From Scatophagus argus (lineage: Eukaryota > Chordata > Actinopteri > Scatophagidae): 64,000 nucleotides of DNA. The stretch lies in contig NC_058493.1 of the NCBI RefSeq assembly GCF_020382885.2, positions 19,562,999 through 19,626,998 of the forward strand, written 5' to 3'. Both the position numbers and the translations under genes were made by a program. Shown here one piece after another: positions 1 to 12,900 of this stretch. The notes below the pieces were generated by a model, which did not search any database, was not told the origin of the DNA, and saw nothing but the letters and a program-made list of their open reading frames with translations. The first letter of the stretch is position 1; each line of letters begins with the position of its first letter.

Positions 1-3000
1 GAGCCTATAGACCACTTGTAACATGCTCAAGTGCGCATCGCAGTGACATATCATGTTGTTTGACAACAGCACGTTCGCAGTGGAACCCATTTATCATTAT
101 TATTAAAAATAATTATTTGATTTATTTGGCCTGCATGGTGGCTCAGTGGTGAGTACTATTGACTCACGGCAAGAAGATCCCGGGTTTGAGTCCTGTCTGT
201 GTGGAGTTTGAGTTTCCTCTGGGGGCTTTGGTTATCACCCATCGTGTCAGTCTCCCATCAGCGCACTAACTTAAAACTGCAGTTGGTTGCCAAGCATTGC
301 ACAATGATCCTAATACTTAGGACACATTAGTAAAGAAGTCAACGCAGATAACGGATTTCACTACAGGGAGGAGTAAAGGAAAACTCATTTCAAAATACTA
401 ATCTAGTGCCAACACCAAACTGTTGCATTGTTTGTACCTTTCCTTCTTCTCCACAAAGGTCTGCATGTATTGTACATTCCTCAGTCACAGCTCCATCTGT
501 TTGTAGGAAGAATGGAGAGGCCCTCAGCAGACCCCTGAGAGATTTAAAGTATGCCGGCCTCCTGCAGTCTCCCAGCAAACACACTGAACACTCTGCTTGG
601 CTCTGGCAGACCGGTTTAATTCAGCCTGGGCCTCAGGAGGAGGTGAACCAGTTGGAGCCCAGCCAGGTAAATGGCTCAAACTAACAGCCATGACATATCA
701 GAAGACATCACTCTCAACCTCTACATGCCTTTGCCTCTCACTGCCGTCAGCCCCCTCTCTGACACTGTTCATGTGTTTGTATAATGCGACCTTATATGCA
801 GTGACCGGGGGGGAATACAGCTCCCGTCCTTGTGGTAGATATGACCACCAATCTGCCCCTTTTACTGTGCAATTACTTTCATTTTAATAAGATGACTCAG
901 CCAGCTCCCTCCCCCTTTTCTCTCTCCTTATTGCTTGAAGTGTGGCCCTTCTGCACACAGTGCTTGTGATTTACGGATTGATTTCAGCATTAACGACCAG
1001 CCCCTCCCCCTCAAACACACACACACACTCACACAAGTGGACACCCACTCGTATCCATTGTCAGGCCCCTCCTGTGGCTCTCAGATAAAGCAGTTACAAG
1101 CAGAGCCTGGACACTGGAATCTCCATAATGCATGGATGCAACAGAGGAGGCAGAGCACAGTTGTGTGCATGGAAGCACATTGCAGAAATGTGATACTTTC
1201 ACCAGAAACGAAGTACCGGTAATATAATGCACTACCAACAGGATTTCAGTAATATTATTATATTTACTTTGACAAGTAATGTATTACTATCCAACCTCAT
1301 TGTCTGGGGTCACATTTGGCACATAAGCTGCATGTTTGAGACTGTTGGCTGATAGTCATTCTAATAGTGTATATTTTTTGTAGTGTCTGCAACAGGAGTT
1401 TATTTAAGCATGAAAAGTCCACCATGACATGCATAGAAAGCACCATTTCAGTTTTTCTTATAACCACCAAGCTTACAATTGGGGGAGTACTGATACTCGA
1501 CTTTGACCACAGGAATAAGACCATATGAAAAAAAAAGAGGTTTATAAAAAGAGAAAAAGGTCCTTGTACCAACAACGGTGAGAAAAAAAGTCTCCTTGTC
1601 CTATTTGTTTCTACATGATCTCCTGTCACTAACCATGCTTGTAAGAGCAGGCGTTAGGTTACAGTGAGACACACAAGTTACTGACAAGCCTCTGATAGAG
1701 CAGAATAACTGAAGCCATCCTGATGTCTTTAAAATGAGCAGCACTGGATGCTATATGCTTGGATGTTGACACAGCTGTAAACAAATCAGCTGGACACAAA
1801 GCAATCAAAATTTGTAACCTTGCGTCCCCTGTGCAGTGTCTCGAAGCGTCATTATTGGAAAGGATCACAGAGGGAGAAGATGTTGAATAGGAGAAAAGTT
1901 TATCACATGATGTTTGGGAGTATAAAAGAGGCCTGTGAAAATTCAGAACTTTGCTTGAAGACACCAGAGGAGAAAAAAAAACAAACTCCTGTAGGTGATT
2001 ATCCATACAACATCAAGACAATGATCTTTCCTCATTGATCTCTCATACAACTAAACAAGGGATAAAATGAGCAATAACGCACATGTTTTTTCCAGTAATG
2101 TAAATGTTCAGACTGCTTTTAAAGAAATGCTACTCGCTTGGTGTTTATTTAAGAGGTGGACATACAAACAGAATCGGGGAAAAGAAAAAAACAGGAAATA
2201 TTAAGACTATATAACAGAAGTGATGGTTGCAGCAGCATAGATCTGAACAACTACTGCTACCTCTGATGACCTTATATACAGCATTTGAATGAGCTCGGAA
2301 GTTAATGGGTTGCATCCCTAACTGTCTGCTTCAGCCTAATAAACCTGGCACTGCAAATACATGATAATCTTAAGGACACAGTGGGTGGATGGACACAAGA
2401 TAATCTTAGAGGCAGTGGACAAAATCTTCATTTAGGAAATGGCCAGAGTAGTTCTTGGCAACCTGCTCTATCCTTCTCAGACAGAGAGAGAGGGACAGTG
2501 TGTGTGAGAGAGAATGTGAGACAGATCGCTGCATGGGAAGAGATGGAGCGATGAAGTCTTACAAGGAAAAGATGTGCTGAGGGCAAAGTCTGCCTGTCTG
2601 AGAGAGAGAGAAAGAAAGACAGACCACTCTCTGCCCAACAGTTACATCACAATGACCCTCATAACACAGTTCTCAAACAGGACTCAGTACTGTGTATTAC
2701 ATTATACTCGTCATGATGTGTCCTCAAGACACTAGAGGCATTGCAAGTTTTAATCGTTTACATCCAATGCAGGCTGTATCCAATGGTTAGCGTACAGGAA
2801 CTGGTCAATGAACAGGGATGTGAAATAAACTTTCAACTATTCGCCTTGACCCATGAATAGTGAAACATGGAAGAGTGCCCTCTAGTGTTGGATAAAAATG
2901 CCATCACCTCCAAACAGAACTCCTCTTTAACCTGGGCTGCATGTGAATCCTGTCAGGGGGAAAGTCACATTACGGGCCTCTCAGGGAGCTCACATGCTCG

Positions 3001-3699
3001 TCATCTAACATTTATTCAGGCTAAATAACAGCGTAATGCTTGTTTTAACTATTAAACAATTCAAAAACTCAAAAAGTGTTCACCAGGCAGCATTGGAACA
3101 GAGGTCAAACCAAGCTAGCCCAAAGGTTGGCAGATGAATGAAAGACACGTGTGCTGAACATGTGTCAGTATCATGTTTAACGTGAAAGCAAACAATTTAA
3201 AATATGGAATATTTTTATGGCAATACATAAGAGTTCAACACTCAATATGAAATATTTTTTTTTTTTCATTTTAACCAAAAGACTTCCACCTTGTTCCAAA
3301 CACAAACCAACAAGAGCCGGTTGTAACTAAAGCATACAAAGTGCTGCTACATTTTAATACATTAAATGTATTTCACAGATGAAAACGCGATATGGAAATT
3401 TTGAATTTGCTTATTTCATTTTCAGCTTTGTTTAATGTCAGCCACAAAGAAATCCTCTAGACCTCATTTCACCTCCTTCAACAACTTTAACAAAGGAGGC
3501 TTATACAGTTTTTAGTCTGACCGTATGAGGAGCATTTTTAGGTTGAAGTGCACATATTTGGGTAGTTATCCCACTCCAGTGTGATGAAAATGCAATCTTA
3601 GTTCAAAAGTCTGATAAAGACGATAAAGCAAGTTGGTAAATGTCTCATTTGATCTTTCCATATTCTCTGACATTTCTGACACAGGATCAGTAACTGCAT
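1..3699. other. Left flank and nae1 3' region, no gene seen
   Basis: No exon chain or recognisable protein is visible here on either strand. The stretch holds a degraded tRNA-derived SINE head near 128-315 and purine-rich GA/GT simple sequence around 2480-2620. The right-hand part, roughly 3000-3699, should contain the nae1 3' UTR. On the minus strand a possible AATAAA lies at 3011-3016, about 0.7 kb past the nae1 stop, and an ATTAAA variant near 3353-3358 is closer. Which one is used cannot be told from sequence alone. Confidence 0.5.
128..315 (+). mobile_element. tRNA-derived SINE head, degraded
   Basis: The stretch begins with an A-box-like segment (TGGCTCAGTGGT near 139-150), followed about 35 bp later by a B-box-like segment (GGTTTGAGTCC at 183-193, one change from GGTTCGANTCC). 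A run resembling the body of a very common teleost SINE follows (TGTGTGGAGTTTG, then a CTCTGGGGGCTTTGG stretch). Old, with many changes and no intact tail. It is not a functional tRNA gene because the arms do not pair into a cloverleaf. Confidence 0.6.
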
Positions 3700-6600
3700 T
3701 CACAACTGGAATGTGGCCGAGGTCTGTGACATTGCGTTGTAAATGAAAGTGTTGCTGAAGGGCACAAACTGGTGGGTGATGATCTTGATGGCCTCCTGAG
3801 CTGCAGATCCTACAGAAAACACAAACAGACGTATGTCTTTTCTAGCACTGTGTAGTTGGTATATGCTGTGTACTGGGATCTCAATTTTTGATGAGTGCTA
3901 AAATATTACCTCCCAAAAATGCAGCAACTGTGTGTGGCTCTGCTGCACCGTATCTACAGCTGCAGACAAAAAAAGGGTTAAGAAGAAAGAAAAAGTGACC
4001 TGGCACAGTGTTTAACAGTCACTGAATTGACAGCTCCAACAGTGACCATGACTTACAACTCATGGATGTAATCGTCTTTGATGTTGACGTTGAGGCTGTA
4101 CTCCTGCAGCAGGCTGTTTACACAGAGCTTCAGCTTAATGATGTCCTCCTCCACCTGGTAGTTATAAACTCCTGGAAAGGCAGGATGTGGTAAGAGACCA
4201 AAGAAAGGAAGAAAAAGAAAATATAAGGCAAAAAACTGATAGACCCATAAGCTACTTTTGATGTCATTGTAGGGTTTCCCCAGAGACTCACAGCTCAACG
4301 AGAACCATCAAAAACCAAACAACTTCAATCAGTGTTAAACGTTAAAAAGCTATGGAAAAACCATCAGCTATAATGCTCGATCCCCCCCAGGGTTGCATAA
4401 GTATTAGTAAACTGCAGCTGCTCAAAAAACAGTTTGCCATTGTAGAAAAATCTTCAACTGACCAAACAAACAAACAAAAAAAACCCAGAAGATTTGATTT
4501 AGTGAATTCTTTAAAGAAAATGAATCTGCATAAACCCTGGCCATACCTGGGTAGCGAGAGTGTTGCTGATAGAAGCGATCGACAGCCCGAAGCATGAGGT
4601 AGAAGACCATCTCGCTATCTGGATTGTCCATGCATGAGGCTGAAGACAACAGGGTCAATAGGTGAATGTGCTCACCAGAGGAGAAAACGGTAGTAGTCGA
4701 CTCAAAAACAAGAAATGATCAATGAACAAGACCGAACAGTTTAACAGTTCAGCTTACTGATTTCATCTTTACTGACTGAATCCACACTGTATTCTTCAGC
4801 CAAAGATCTGCAGCGCACCACCCTCAGAAAGGACGAGTTCTTGCCTAGACAGCAAAACAAATGGCTACAGTTAGTAATAAGGAGGGGAGCAGACGATGCT
4901 ACACTAGTATACAGACTGAGTTCTCTTATAGTGACAGCAGCTGTGCTCAAAGAAATGAAAGTCAGAAAAGGCAGGCCTGCTGCATGATGGCAACACACGG
5001 CAGGCGTGGAGCTTTCAAGTACTGCTAAATAAGTAACAAAATTTAACTGGTGACTGTATGGCGTAAGATTTTTTTTTTTAACCAATGTGTGCACGTACAG
5101 GTATGTCTAAACAGATTCTCAGTGGGCATGTTCACATAGATTATACACTAATTACCGCGAATAATTAGAAAGGCTGCTTTATTTGCTGCACCAGCTGAAT
5201 ATAAAAACACGAGGGTGAGGGTTGTTCATTAAAGAAGAGGCTACTTACAGAACAGTCTGATGTCCTTTTCAGAGATGCTCTCTGGTGGCTAGCGGAAAGC
5301 AAAAGCAATTTCACTGGAAATCCATTTTTAGTCAAATGCATTTTAATATACTGAGAAATGCTGGCCAAAATATATTAATTTTATTACACAATAATCTTAC
5401 TACGGCTGCAGGCAAAGCAAAAGCCTCAGTGAGGACAGAGATGGAAAGACTTCCAATTGATAAAACAACAGTGAATTTTGTTGGAGTCCTGCACAGTTAA
5501 TCAAAAAATTTGGCTTTAATTAAACTAATCAAAATACAGATGCAGTACTAGCATTTACTTTAAATTAAGCCCTAAATTTAAAACATTTTATAAGTACTCT
5601 TATGCAATGAATACTTGGGTTTACAACACCTTTCCAACAGAGTGCAGTAGGTATTCCACATGCTTAGAAACAGCTGCTGCATCCTGCATGGCCTTTTCCC
5701 TGTAACTGAAATAAAGCAAAAAGAAAAGATTAATGGCAACACACCCAAACACTCACATTATGAAACCATGCTCTGTTACATGCTGGATCAGAGAACCAAC
5801 TTATCTGCTGGCTCATGTTAATTAAAACAGCTTACACCTATGATATCCCACACTCACACATTTTGGAGGTTGATGAATTTCTGAGAGTCGGCAATCATAT
5901 CTGGGATGGTTCCCCGCAAAGGCAGGCTTCCACTGCCTTCATTGAGAACAAACTCCTTCACAGCTCGCAGCATCACCCAGAAAGGCAGAGTCTGGCAAAC
6001 ACGCACCAACAGAATACAATCCACAGTTTTAAAAAAAGCAATAATCTCAATAACTCCTGGGCTAAAGCTATGATACAACAATATATGTAATTTTTCTATA
6101 GAATGATCTTGGAAGGAAAGTCAAAACCTGTGATGTGATGTTGTTACACTGCTCACTATTGAAGAGGTCTTCAACTGCACACGGAATCTGCAGGAGTAAG
6201 ACAGGTTACTAGAGGAGTATGACTGGGCTTAATTGTTACCAGACTACGGAAAGCACACTGGTTAGGGCTTTAAAAAGTGAGATATGCTGTATGGGACAAA
6301 GTATAACTCTCTGATATCTGGCACCTTGGTTGAGTTTAAAGCAGTATTGACATTCTTAATAGCTTCTTCAAAGTTTTCTTCATCCTCAGGGATGCCGTTC
6401 TCGTTCTTTAGGATCCCTGCAGGAACACAAAATAAGAATCATTTAATTAAATCATTTCAGTCACCAAAGTCAACAGAAACTACAATCCAGACATCCACAG
6501 ATACCTTCCCGAATGAACTGTCTGAAGGCCTCCTTCTCCTTGTAAGTTTTCGGTGGTTGACAGTTGTGCTGCAATGGCAAAAGTAGAGTTAACACTCAAG

Positions 6601-9028
6601 AATAAATATCAGTATTGAGGTATCTGTCACATCTTGGAACTGGACAGGTCAGAGAAAATGTACTGTACCTCACTGAGCCATTTCTCTAGGTATTTAGCAA
6701 CAATAATAATCCACGGTGTGTGACTGTGATCCTACAGATGAAATAAACAACGGAAAACAAAACTATAAGCTGTGTCAAGCTGGCACAGTTTAACCTGACG
6801 ATTGCTCATATAGCACGGAGTTGACACCGTAGTACACACCTTCTTGTCCATGCTGTCAAGATCGTAGGACTGAAGGTGGTCCCTGAATTCGTCAAAAGGC
6901 TGATCCAACCTCAGGTCCTCCAAGGCATTGTCTGGGTGAGATTCAATCACTGAAGAGAGAGGAGAAAAAATATTGATATGCATTTTCTAAAAATCTAATT
7001 AAAAGGACTGATACAGGTAGATGATAATAACCGCATGGAAATACTGAAGAGGCTAATTTAAGACATGTTATTCTTCACAGTTGCACATGTACATATTTAA
7101 TACCAATTAAATTAACAGTTTTTACTTGTGTTGGAGCATCAAAACAAGAAATCAAGTGAAATTAAAGTTAAATGCTGGAGAACTAACCTGTATGCTCCTG
7201 AACCACTAGTCTCATATAGCCGATCAGTCCGTAGGTTTTACAGACTAGAAAAGGTACAGACGCACTCCACAGAACGGAGCCTAGCCTCAAACATGTGCTG
7301 TTGAATTTTAGAGAAAATCTGACAAGTTAGTTGGACAGTTTCTACAAAAGATGCTAAGATTTTAAATTTACAGAAAGTACCAGGTATTAGTTCATCCATC
7401 AATTAAAATAACAAAACAACAATAGATCTTGTAATCTTGGACTGAATCAGTGGCACTAAGCTCTTGACATAAAAACAAGTTGTTTCACCCTATTTTTAAA
7501 ATTAAGCCCAGCTAAAGGATTCATCCATGAAGCACGAAGTTTAGATATTTCTTTAAAATTATACTGAAAATTCTGCTTGAGCATACTGTAAGTTTTCTCA
7601 TTAATTATTTTGTTACAATCAAATGTGAGAATAAAGATTACCCATATGTCATACCTTTCTGGCAACTGGACTCCAATGACTACGGTAAACCTGTGGAAAA
7701 ACTCTGGATCGTTGTCCATAAGTTTGTCTGGACTCTGCAGGAGTAAAAGAAAACACAAGAAGGATCTCTGTCTTTATCAGACTGATGATACTGAACGATA
7801 CAGTTACAAACAGTTAAAATCATAGCAAAGATTTGAGTGTTTTCAGTTTCAACTGAAACATCACAAGCGCTGCAAAGGCATCCTTAGCACCAAACAAAAA
7901 ATGTAAATATTACCAACCTCCTCAACAAAGTTTCCAGAGACGTCACTGTTAAGTTCTTGAAGTAGTTCAGTGGCAGCCTGTGCTCTGTTCTACAATGTAA
8001 AAAACTAAGGTCAGGGCTCTTACGAATAAGAATATTAAAAATGATTTTTTGAATAACCAAGGAAAAGAGATGTAGATGTAGGGAGCAGGTAATAAAATTA
8101 GAAAAAAAAAAATCTGAAAAATGTGTGCCTGTGTACTTGTGAAAGAGAAGGGTAAATGACTGCGAAAAAGTAATTCATTAATTTTGAAGAAGCATACCTT
8201 TCCAATGCTGTTGTTGCTCAGGAAAAAGCTGCAAGATGAGATCAAAACATCAACGATGAACACACAGACAAAATCAACAGATTTCGTTATTTTAAAATTA
8301 GATCATCTCTCAAAACCAACGTAGTCTTACTTATTTCCAACATCTTCCCCAGTAACAGTTTGTCCATCAACTATGGTGAATGCTCCAATACCTGACAAAG
8401 AGCTCAATTAGTTCAGTCAAAGATGCTTTCAACAGCACTCGAGGCGTCAACAACACCAACACCGAGCCATATGTGTTTACCTGGAAGCACTAGGTTCTTC
8501 AGTATCTCTGTTCCAGTTGCTGTGGCGTTGATAAGACAAACATGTGCATTCTCCAGTGATTCTTGACCATGGTCACCCCACAGCCTGGAAACCCATAAGA
8601 CAACATGGACATATGTTGCCACCTAGTGATACGATTCATCCTCGAACACATTAAAGCACTTTGCAAGAATGACTTAGCTAGTGGTAAGCTAGCCTCAAAA
8701 ATACTGACTGCGCTCGTTTAACCTTAAAAGACAATAACTTATGTCATGGTGAGAGAAGCCATTAGACAAGATATCAACAAGAACAACTCATCCCATTAAC
8801 CTTACAACCTCTGTATTAGCTTACAGATGCTGCTTTAACTATAAAGTAGCTAACGCTAGCTAACGTTAGCACTCCCGCCTCAACAGTTTCTGCTGTGGCC
8901 TCTCACTTGAAATATGCAGAACATTTAGCTAAAAAAATATAAGTTCTTTGTGAAGTCTACGATTTTTGTGAAATTTACCTGAGCTGCCTGTCATATTTCT
9001 GTTCTTTGGAGGCTTTGGTGGCTGCCAT
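3700..9028 (-). CDS. nae1: NEDD8-activating enzyme E1 regulatory subunit (APP-BP1)
   Basis: With UBA3, this protein forms the cytosolic/nuclear E1 that adenylates NEDD8 and starts cullin neddylation. Twenty coding exons join in frame to 533 aa (human 534): 8979-9028, 8481-8584, 8331-8391, 8198-8228, 7918-7989, 7655-7734, 7188-7297, 6840-6949, 6669-6731, 6505-6568, 6325-6416, 6128-6187, 5858-5991, 5630-5705, 5249-5288, 4758-4844, 4547-4639, 4057-4171, 3910-3959, 3700-3809. The N-terminus [20 protein letters not shown] and the following [17 protein letters not shown] segment are the inactive ThiF/MoeB-like fold of the family. Other hallmarks are [44 protein letters not shown] and the C-terminal SQTSATFQL. 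All introns have GT/AG ends. The start is the only Met before the conserved KYDRQLRLWG. As in the family, there is no catalytic cysteine domain of the UBA3 type. It is head-to-head with ca7, about 960 bp apart between start codons. Confidence 0.97.
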
Positions 9029-9991
9029 AGTAGCTTGCAAATGAGTGACGTCTATGGACGCATTTTAACTTCCTCATCGCCAGATTCGACACAAACATGG
9101 CGACCCTGAAATTTAGCAGCGCACTTTCGACACGAATTATCACCCTGTTTCTTATATAGAGAGACCTGAACTGACACAAGGTATTATAAAATTGAGATAT
9201 AAATATTATGTTAGTGAAACAGTAAAATAAGCTTCGTTCCTGTGCAGTGAATACATACAGTTAAACTCGTTGAAGGCAGTGGTGTACAGGGACCTCCTGA
9301 GGAGCAACTCCAGATAAGGGGGATCTCATTCTTCGCGGAAGATGACAATGGGTAAAGTAACAAAGATGAGAATAATTTCACCATTAACACCAGATGTGCG
9401 TGACATTGTGAGGCTGCTATTAACATTAATTTGCATAATTGACTGATCTGGAGATTATTTTGTCAATAAATCAATCAATCCATGGTGTAAAAAAAAAAAC
9501 TGCATGCAATAGTGAAATATTTCCCAGAGATGATGTCATCAAACTGCTCACTTTACCTTAATGACATCTGTAACCTAAATGAGCTTGATTTAGGAAAAAC
9601 AACAAACCTTCTCATTTGAGAAGCTGGAATCAGATAATTTACCCATGAGTTAATCATTAATTGTTATCTAAGATAGGCTACCTGTCAGTTAGTTTAGCCT
9701 GGGTGAAGCTAATATTATAGAAGGCTCTGTCTTACTTAAACCATTAAATCCGGAGGTGGTTCACGTTGCGCAGTTATATTAGATAAGATTAGCTTTAAAA
9801 CCGCAGACAGGTGGACAGGAGGTGTGTCTCTGTGTGAGGCGCGAGGGGGCGTGACCTTCTCCTTTAGCCACTACATAAACTTCATCAATAGCTGAACCTA
9901 CTGATGTCCGCGTCTGCCTTTCACGTGCGCACCGGAGTGCACGCGTCAAATACCGACAGACCGACCAGACTTGAATTCACCAGCGGGGACA
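9029..9991. promoter_or_regulatory. Shared intergenic region of nae1 and ca7
   Basis: This 963-bp gap separates the divergent nae1 (minus) and ca7 (plus) start codons. Close to nae1 there is a YY1-like core (ATGGCG, about 9097-9102) and ETS-like TTCC near 9070, as is usual for TATA-less housekeeping promoters. Close to ca7 there is a GC-box/KLF-like GGGGGCGTG near 9846-9854, an A/T element CATAAA near 9872 and an E-box CACGTG near 9922-9927. All are motif matches only; no start site is proven. Confidence 0.45.
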
Positions 9992-12900
9992 ATGACAGGG
10001 AAGCACTGGGGATATGGAAAGGAGGACGGTGAGGTTTCACACACAGTCTTGCTGCTTTCCAGTTCATAGCAGAGGCAACTGACCGTCTGTGTCTGGCTGC
10101 AGGGAATTTAATGTTATTTTGTTTTGCTGGAGACGTTGCGTGTAGGGCAGAGGAGTGACGCTGTTAATGCGAGATTAGTGTCATGCTTAAAGGGATGAGT
10201 GCTGTTACCTTCACACGACTCTCCACTCGATTTGTCCCAGGCTTTTGAGGGAGAAACACTGCAGCGCATCATAGCCAGTATTGATGTTTTCAAGACAGAC
10301 GATTTTAACTTAATTTCATTCGTTTTGTTTCTTGGGGTCTTGATTTTCCTGATGGTTTCATGGCTTATTGGTCTAGTTGATGCATCTTCAGTCAGTTTAC
10401 AGTTCTTCAAACTAAATAAGCTGTGCTGAATTAGAAGCTGAATCAAAGCTTTGACTGTTACTATGCTTTAGAGACAATTTAGCCAAGATGGATAGATGAT
10501 AGATAGATATACTTTATTGATCCCAGGCTGGGAAATTGCAGTGCAGCAGCAGCAATACACACAACAAGATAAACAAAATGTTAAAAATAGCAAAATAAAA
10601 AGTGGCATATATTAAATATATATACAAGACAATATAAAAAATATATATACAACAGTAAACAGTGTAATGTAGTGCAAAATAGAGGTAGAGTATAAGGTGA
10701 CAGTAGAATGTACAAAACAAGTCTGTTTTGTATGATTTAAGACACATTTGACCATCACTCCATAAATCAGAGCGGAAGGTTTAGGTGCAGTATTGGATCT
10801 ATTGAAGCCTTAGAAATGTTCTTTTTATGTTGCCTTCTTCTTTATATCATAAGGTCCCTCTCTGTGGCACAAAAACTACCCCATCGCCCAAGGGAAGCGG
10901 CAGTCTCCCATTGACATCGTTCCTCACCAGGCTTCACATGACCCCAGTCTGGGCCCGATTGTCCTCAACTACGATCAGTGCACCTCCATCAACATCACCA
11001 ACAATGGACACTCTGTAGTTGTGGAGTTCGATGATTCTGATGACCGTTCAGGTGGGGAAAAATGTTGGTCTGTATTTGCGTGTACATGCAACTTCAGCTG
11101 TGATCAGTTCAGTTTCTTGAGTTCAAGCTGAGCCTGTTTATTTTAAAAAGTGGGTAAAAATCACACCAACAAACAAAACCAGCCCATCAGTTGAATATGT
11201 ACTGGTTTTACATCTGCACAACCCACAGAGGCCACACTTCCTGACGTGGCGAGAAGAAAATAAAACATAAATGTGAATAGGTAGAAACGTGTTGGCAGGG
11301 ACCACATGCATCGATTTGACTTATGCTGTATTAAATGATTATTGACGACAGTTATTGACACAGGTCACAGTCCAGGCATAATCTTGCCTGTGATATCTTG
11401 TTTGTCGGCCACACTCAGTGGAAATCTGTGCTAAAAGTTCACTTTCAGTAAATGTACGTTTGAAAAGTGGGATTACTTTGATTTTTAGAAAGTGCAAACC
11501 ATGTGCATGACTGACTGTAATCAAAGGTTACAAATAAACCCCTGATTATGCTGCAGGAAAGTGGAGCCAGCACTTAACTGTGTGAGTATCTGCTTGTTGG
11601 ACAAGAGATATAATAAACTTAGGTGATCTCAATGGTTATTATGACCATATTTACTTTTATCACTGGGTGGATCCTTGTTAACCACCCCATCATTAACATG
11701 AATGATAAGCTCAGAAATATGCGGCTGTTGGGCTCAGACAGTTTTCACAGTGCAGGCAAGTAGCTGTCACTGAAAATAATTAATGGAAGAGGAGATTTGT
11801 AGGAAAACTGATGCACTTCCTCAGCATTTCTCTGTAGTTCAAACAAGGCGCACAAATCCCCTAAACCTGCTGTTGTCAATTTGGCATGTGCAGCCTGCTT
11901 CTGAGTGAACACATGCATTGTGTTCACACATCTGTGTCACGTTTATTTTGGTAAGTTAGAGGATATAAAAATGAATAAACGTTTCTATTGAGACCGGTGC
12001 GTGCTACTGGACAGATTAAAGCATTTAAGATAGGATTATGTAAAATTATATCAAAGATCTGGTTGTGAATGTTAGAATAACAAATGCTACTTCTATATTG
12101 TCAACTGGACAAGTGTTGTGCTCTTTTTGCCGTTCATGCATAGCTAATCTGTCCCGGACTAGAGTGGCCTGTTTTTCAGAAGGATGTCAGCAGCATCACA
12201 ATGAATAACAGTCAGATTAGACTAGTGTCCTTACCCAGCAGTTCAAGCCATAGGCTCTGAAAGAGGTCCGCCCCTCCGGACAAAGGGCTAAGTGTAATTG
12301 TGACATACATTAAAGTTCCTATAAATTCTTGTTGGCCAATAGAACTGAACGGAAAGCTAACCATGCCTAAAATTAACTTTAACGTAGCTTTGTTTAACAG
12401 TGGGCTGGGTTTTTGTCGCTCACACTAAAGCTTATGCCACAGAGCTGTAACGATTTGTCGGTAATGCAGGCTGTCTGTCTCTTAATGCTCATGTCTCAGC
12501 TTTGAGGGAGAAATTTAGTAAAGTCTGCTGGGTGTTACCAGGTTGACTCATCTTTGTGTGTGTGTTTGTGTGTGCGTGTATGTTACCAAGCTGCTTAGAT
12601 GATGCTACACACAGGATGCTGTGTGCAGAGTTGTGCTTAAGTTGTACAGAGGGTCAGGATGTGGGTGTCTGCACATGTGTGTAATTGTTGGAGGGGGGGA
12701 CAAAAAACAAAAACATGTCCTCTCATCTTCTGCAGTGATCCAGGGAGGCCCTCTTGACAGCCCCTACAGACTGAAGCAGTTCCACTTCCACTGGGGTGGA
12801 AAGGGCTGTCATGGCTCTGAGCACACTGTTGCAGGAAATAGCTATGCATCTGAGGTCAGTGTTTTCTCTGTGAACATTTCAGTGTGTCACTGTCTAATTA

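Noticed and set aside
128-315. Possible tRNA gene
   Set aside because: A- and B-box-like segments are present, but the arms do not pair and the sequence continues into a SINE body; the same holds near 25300 and 54423.
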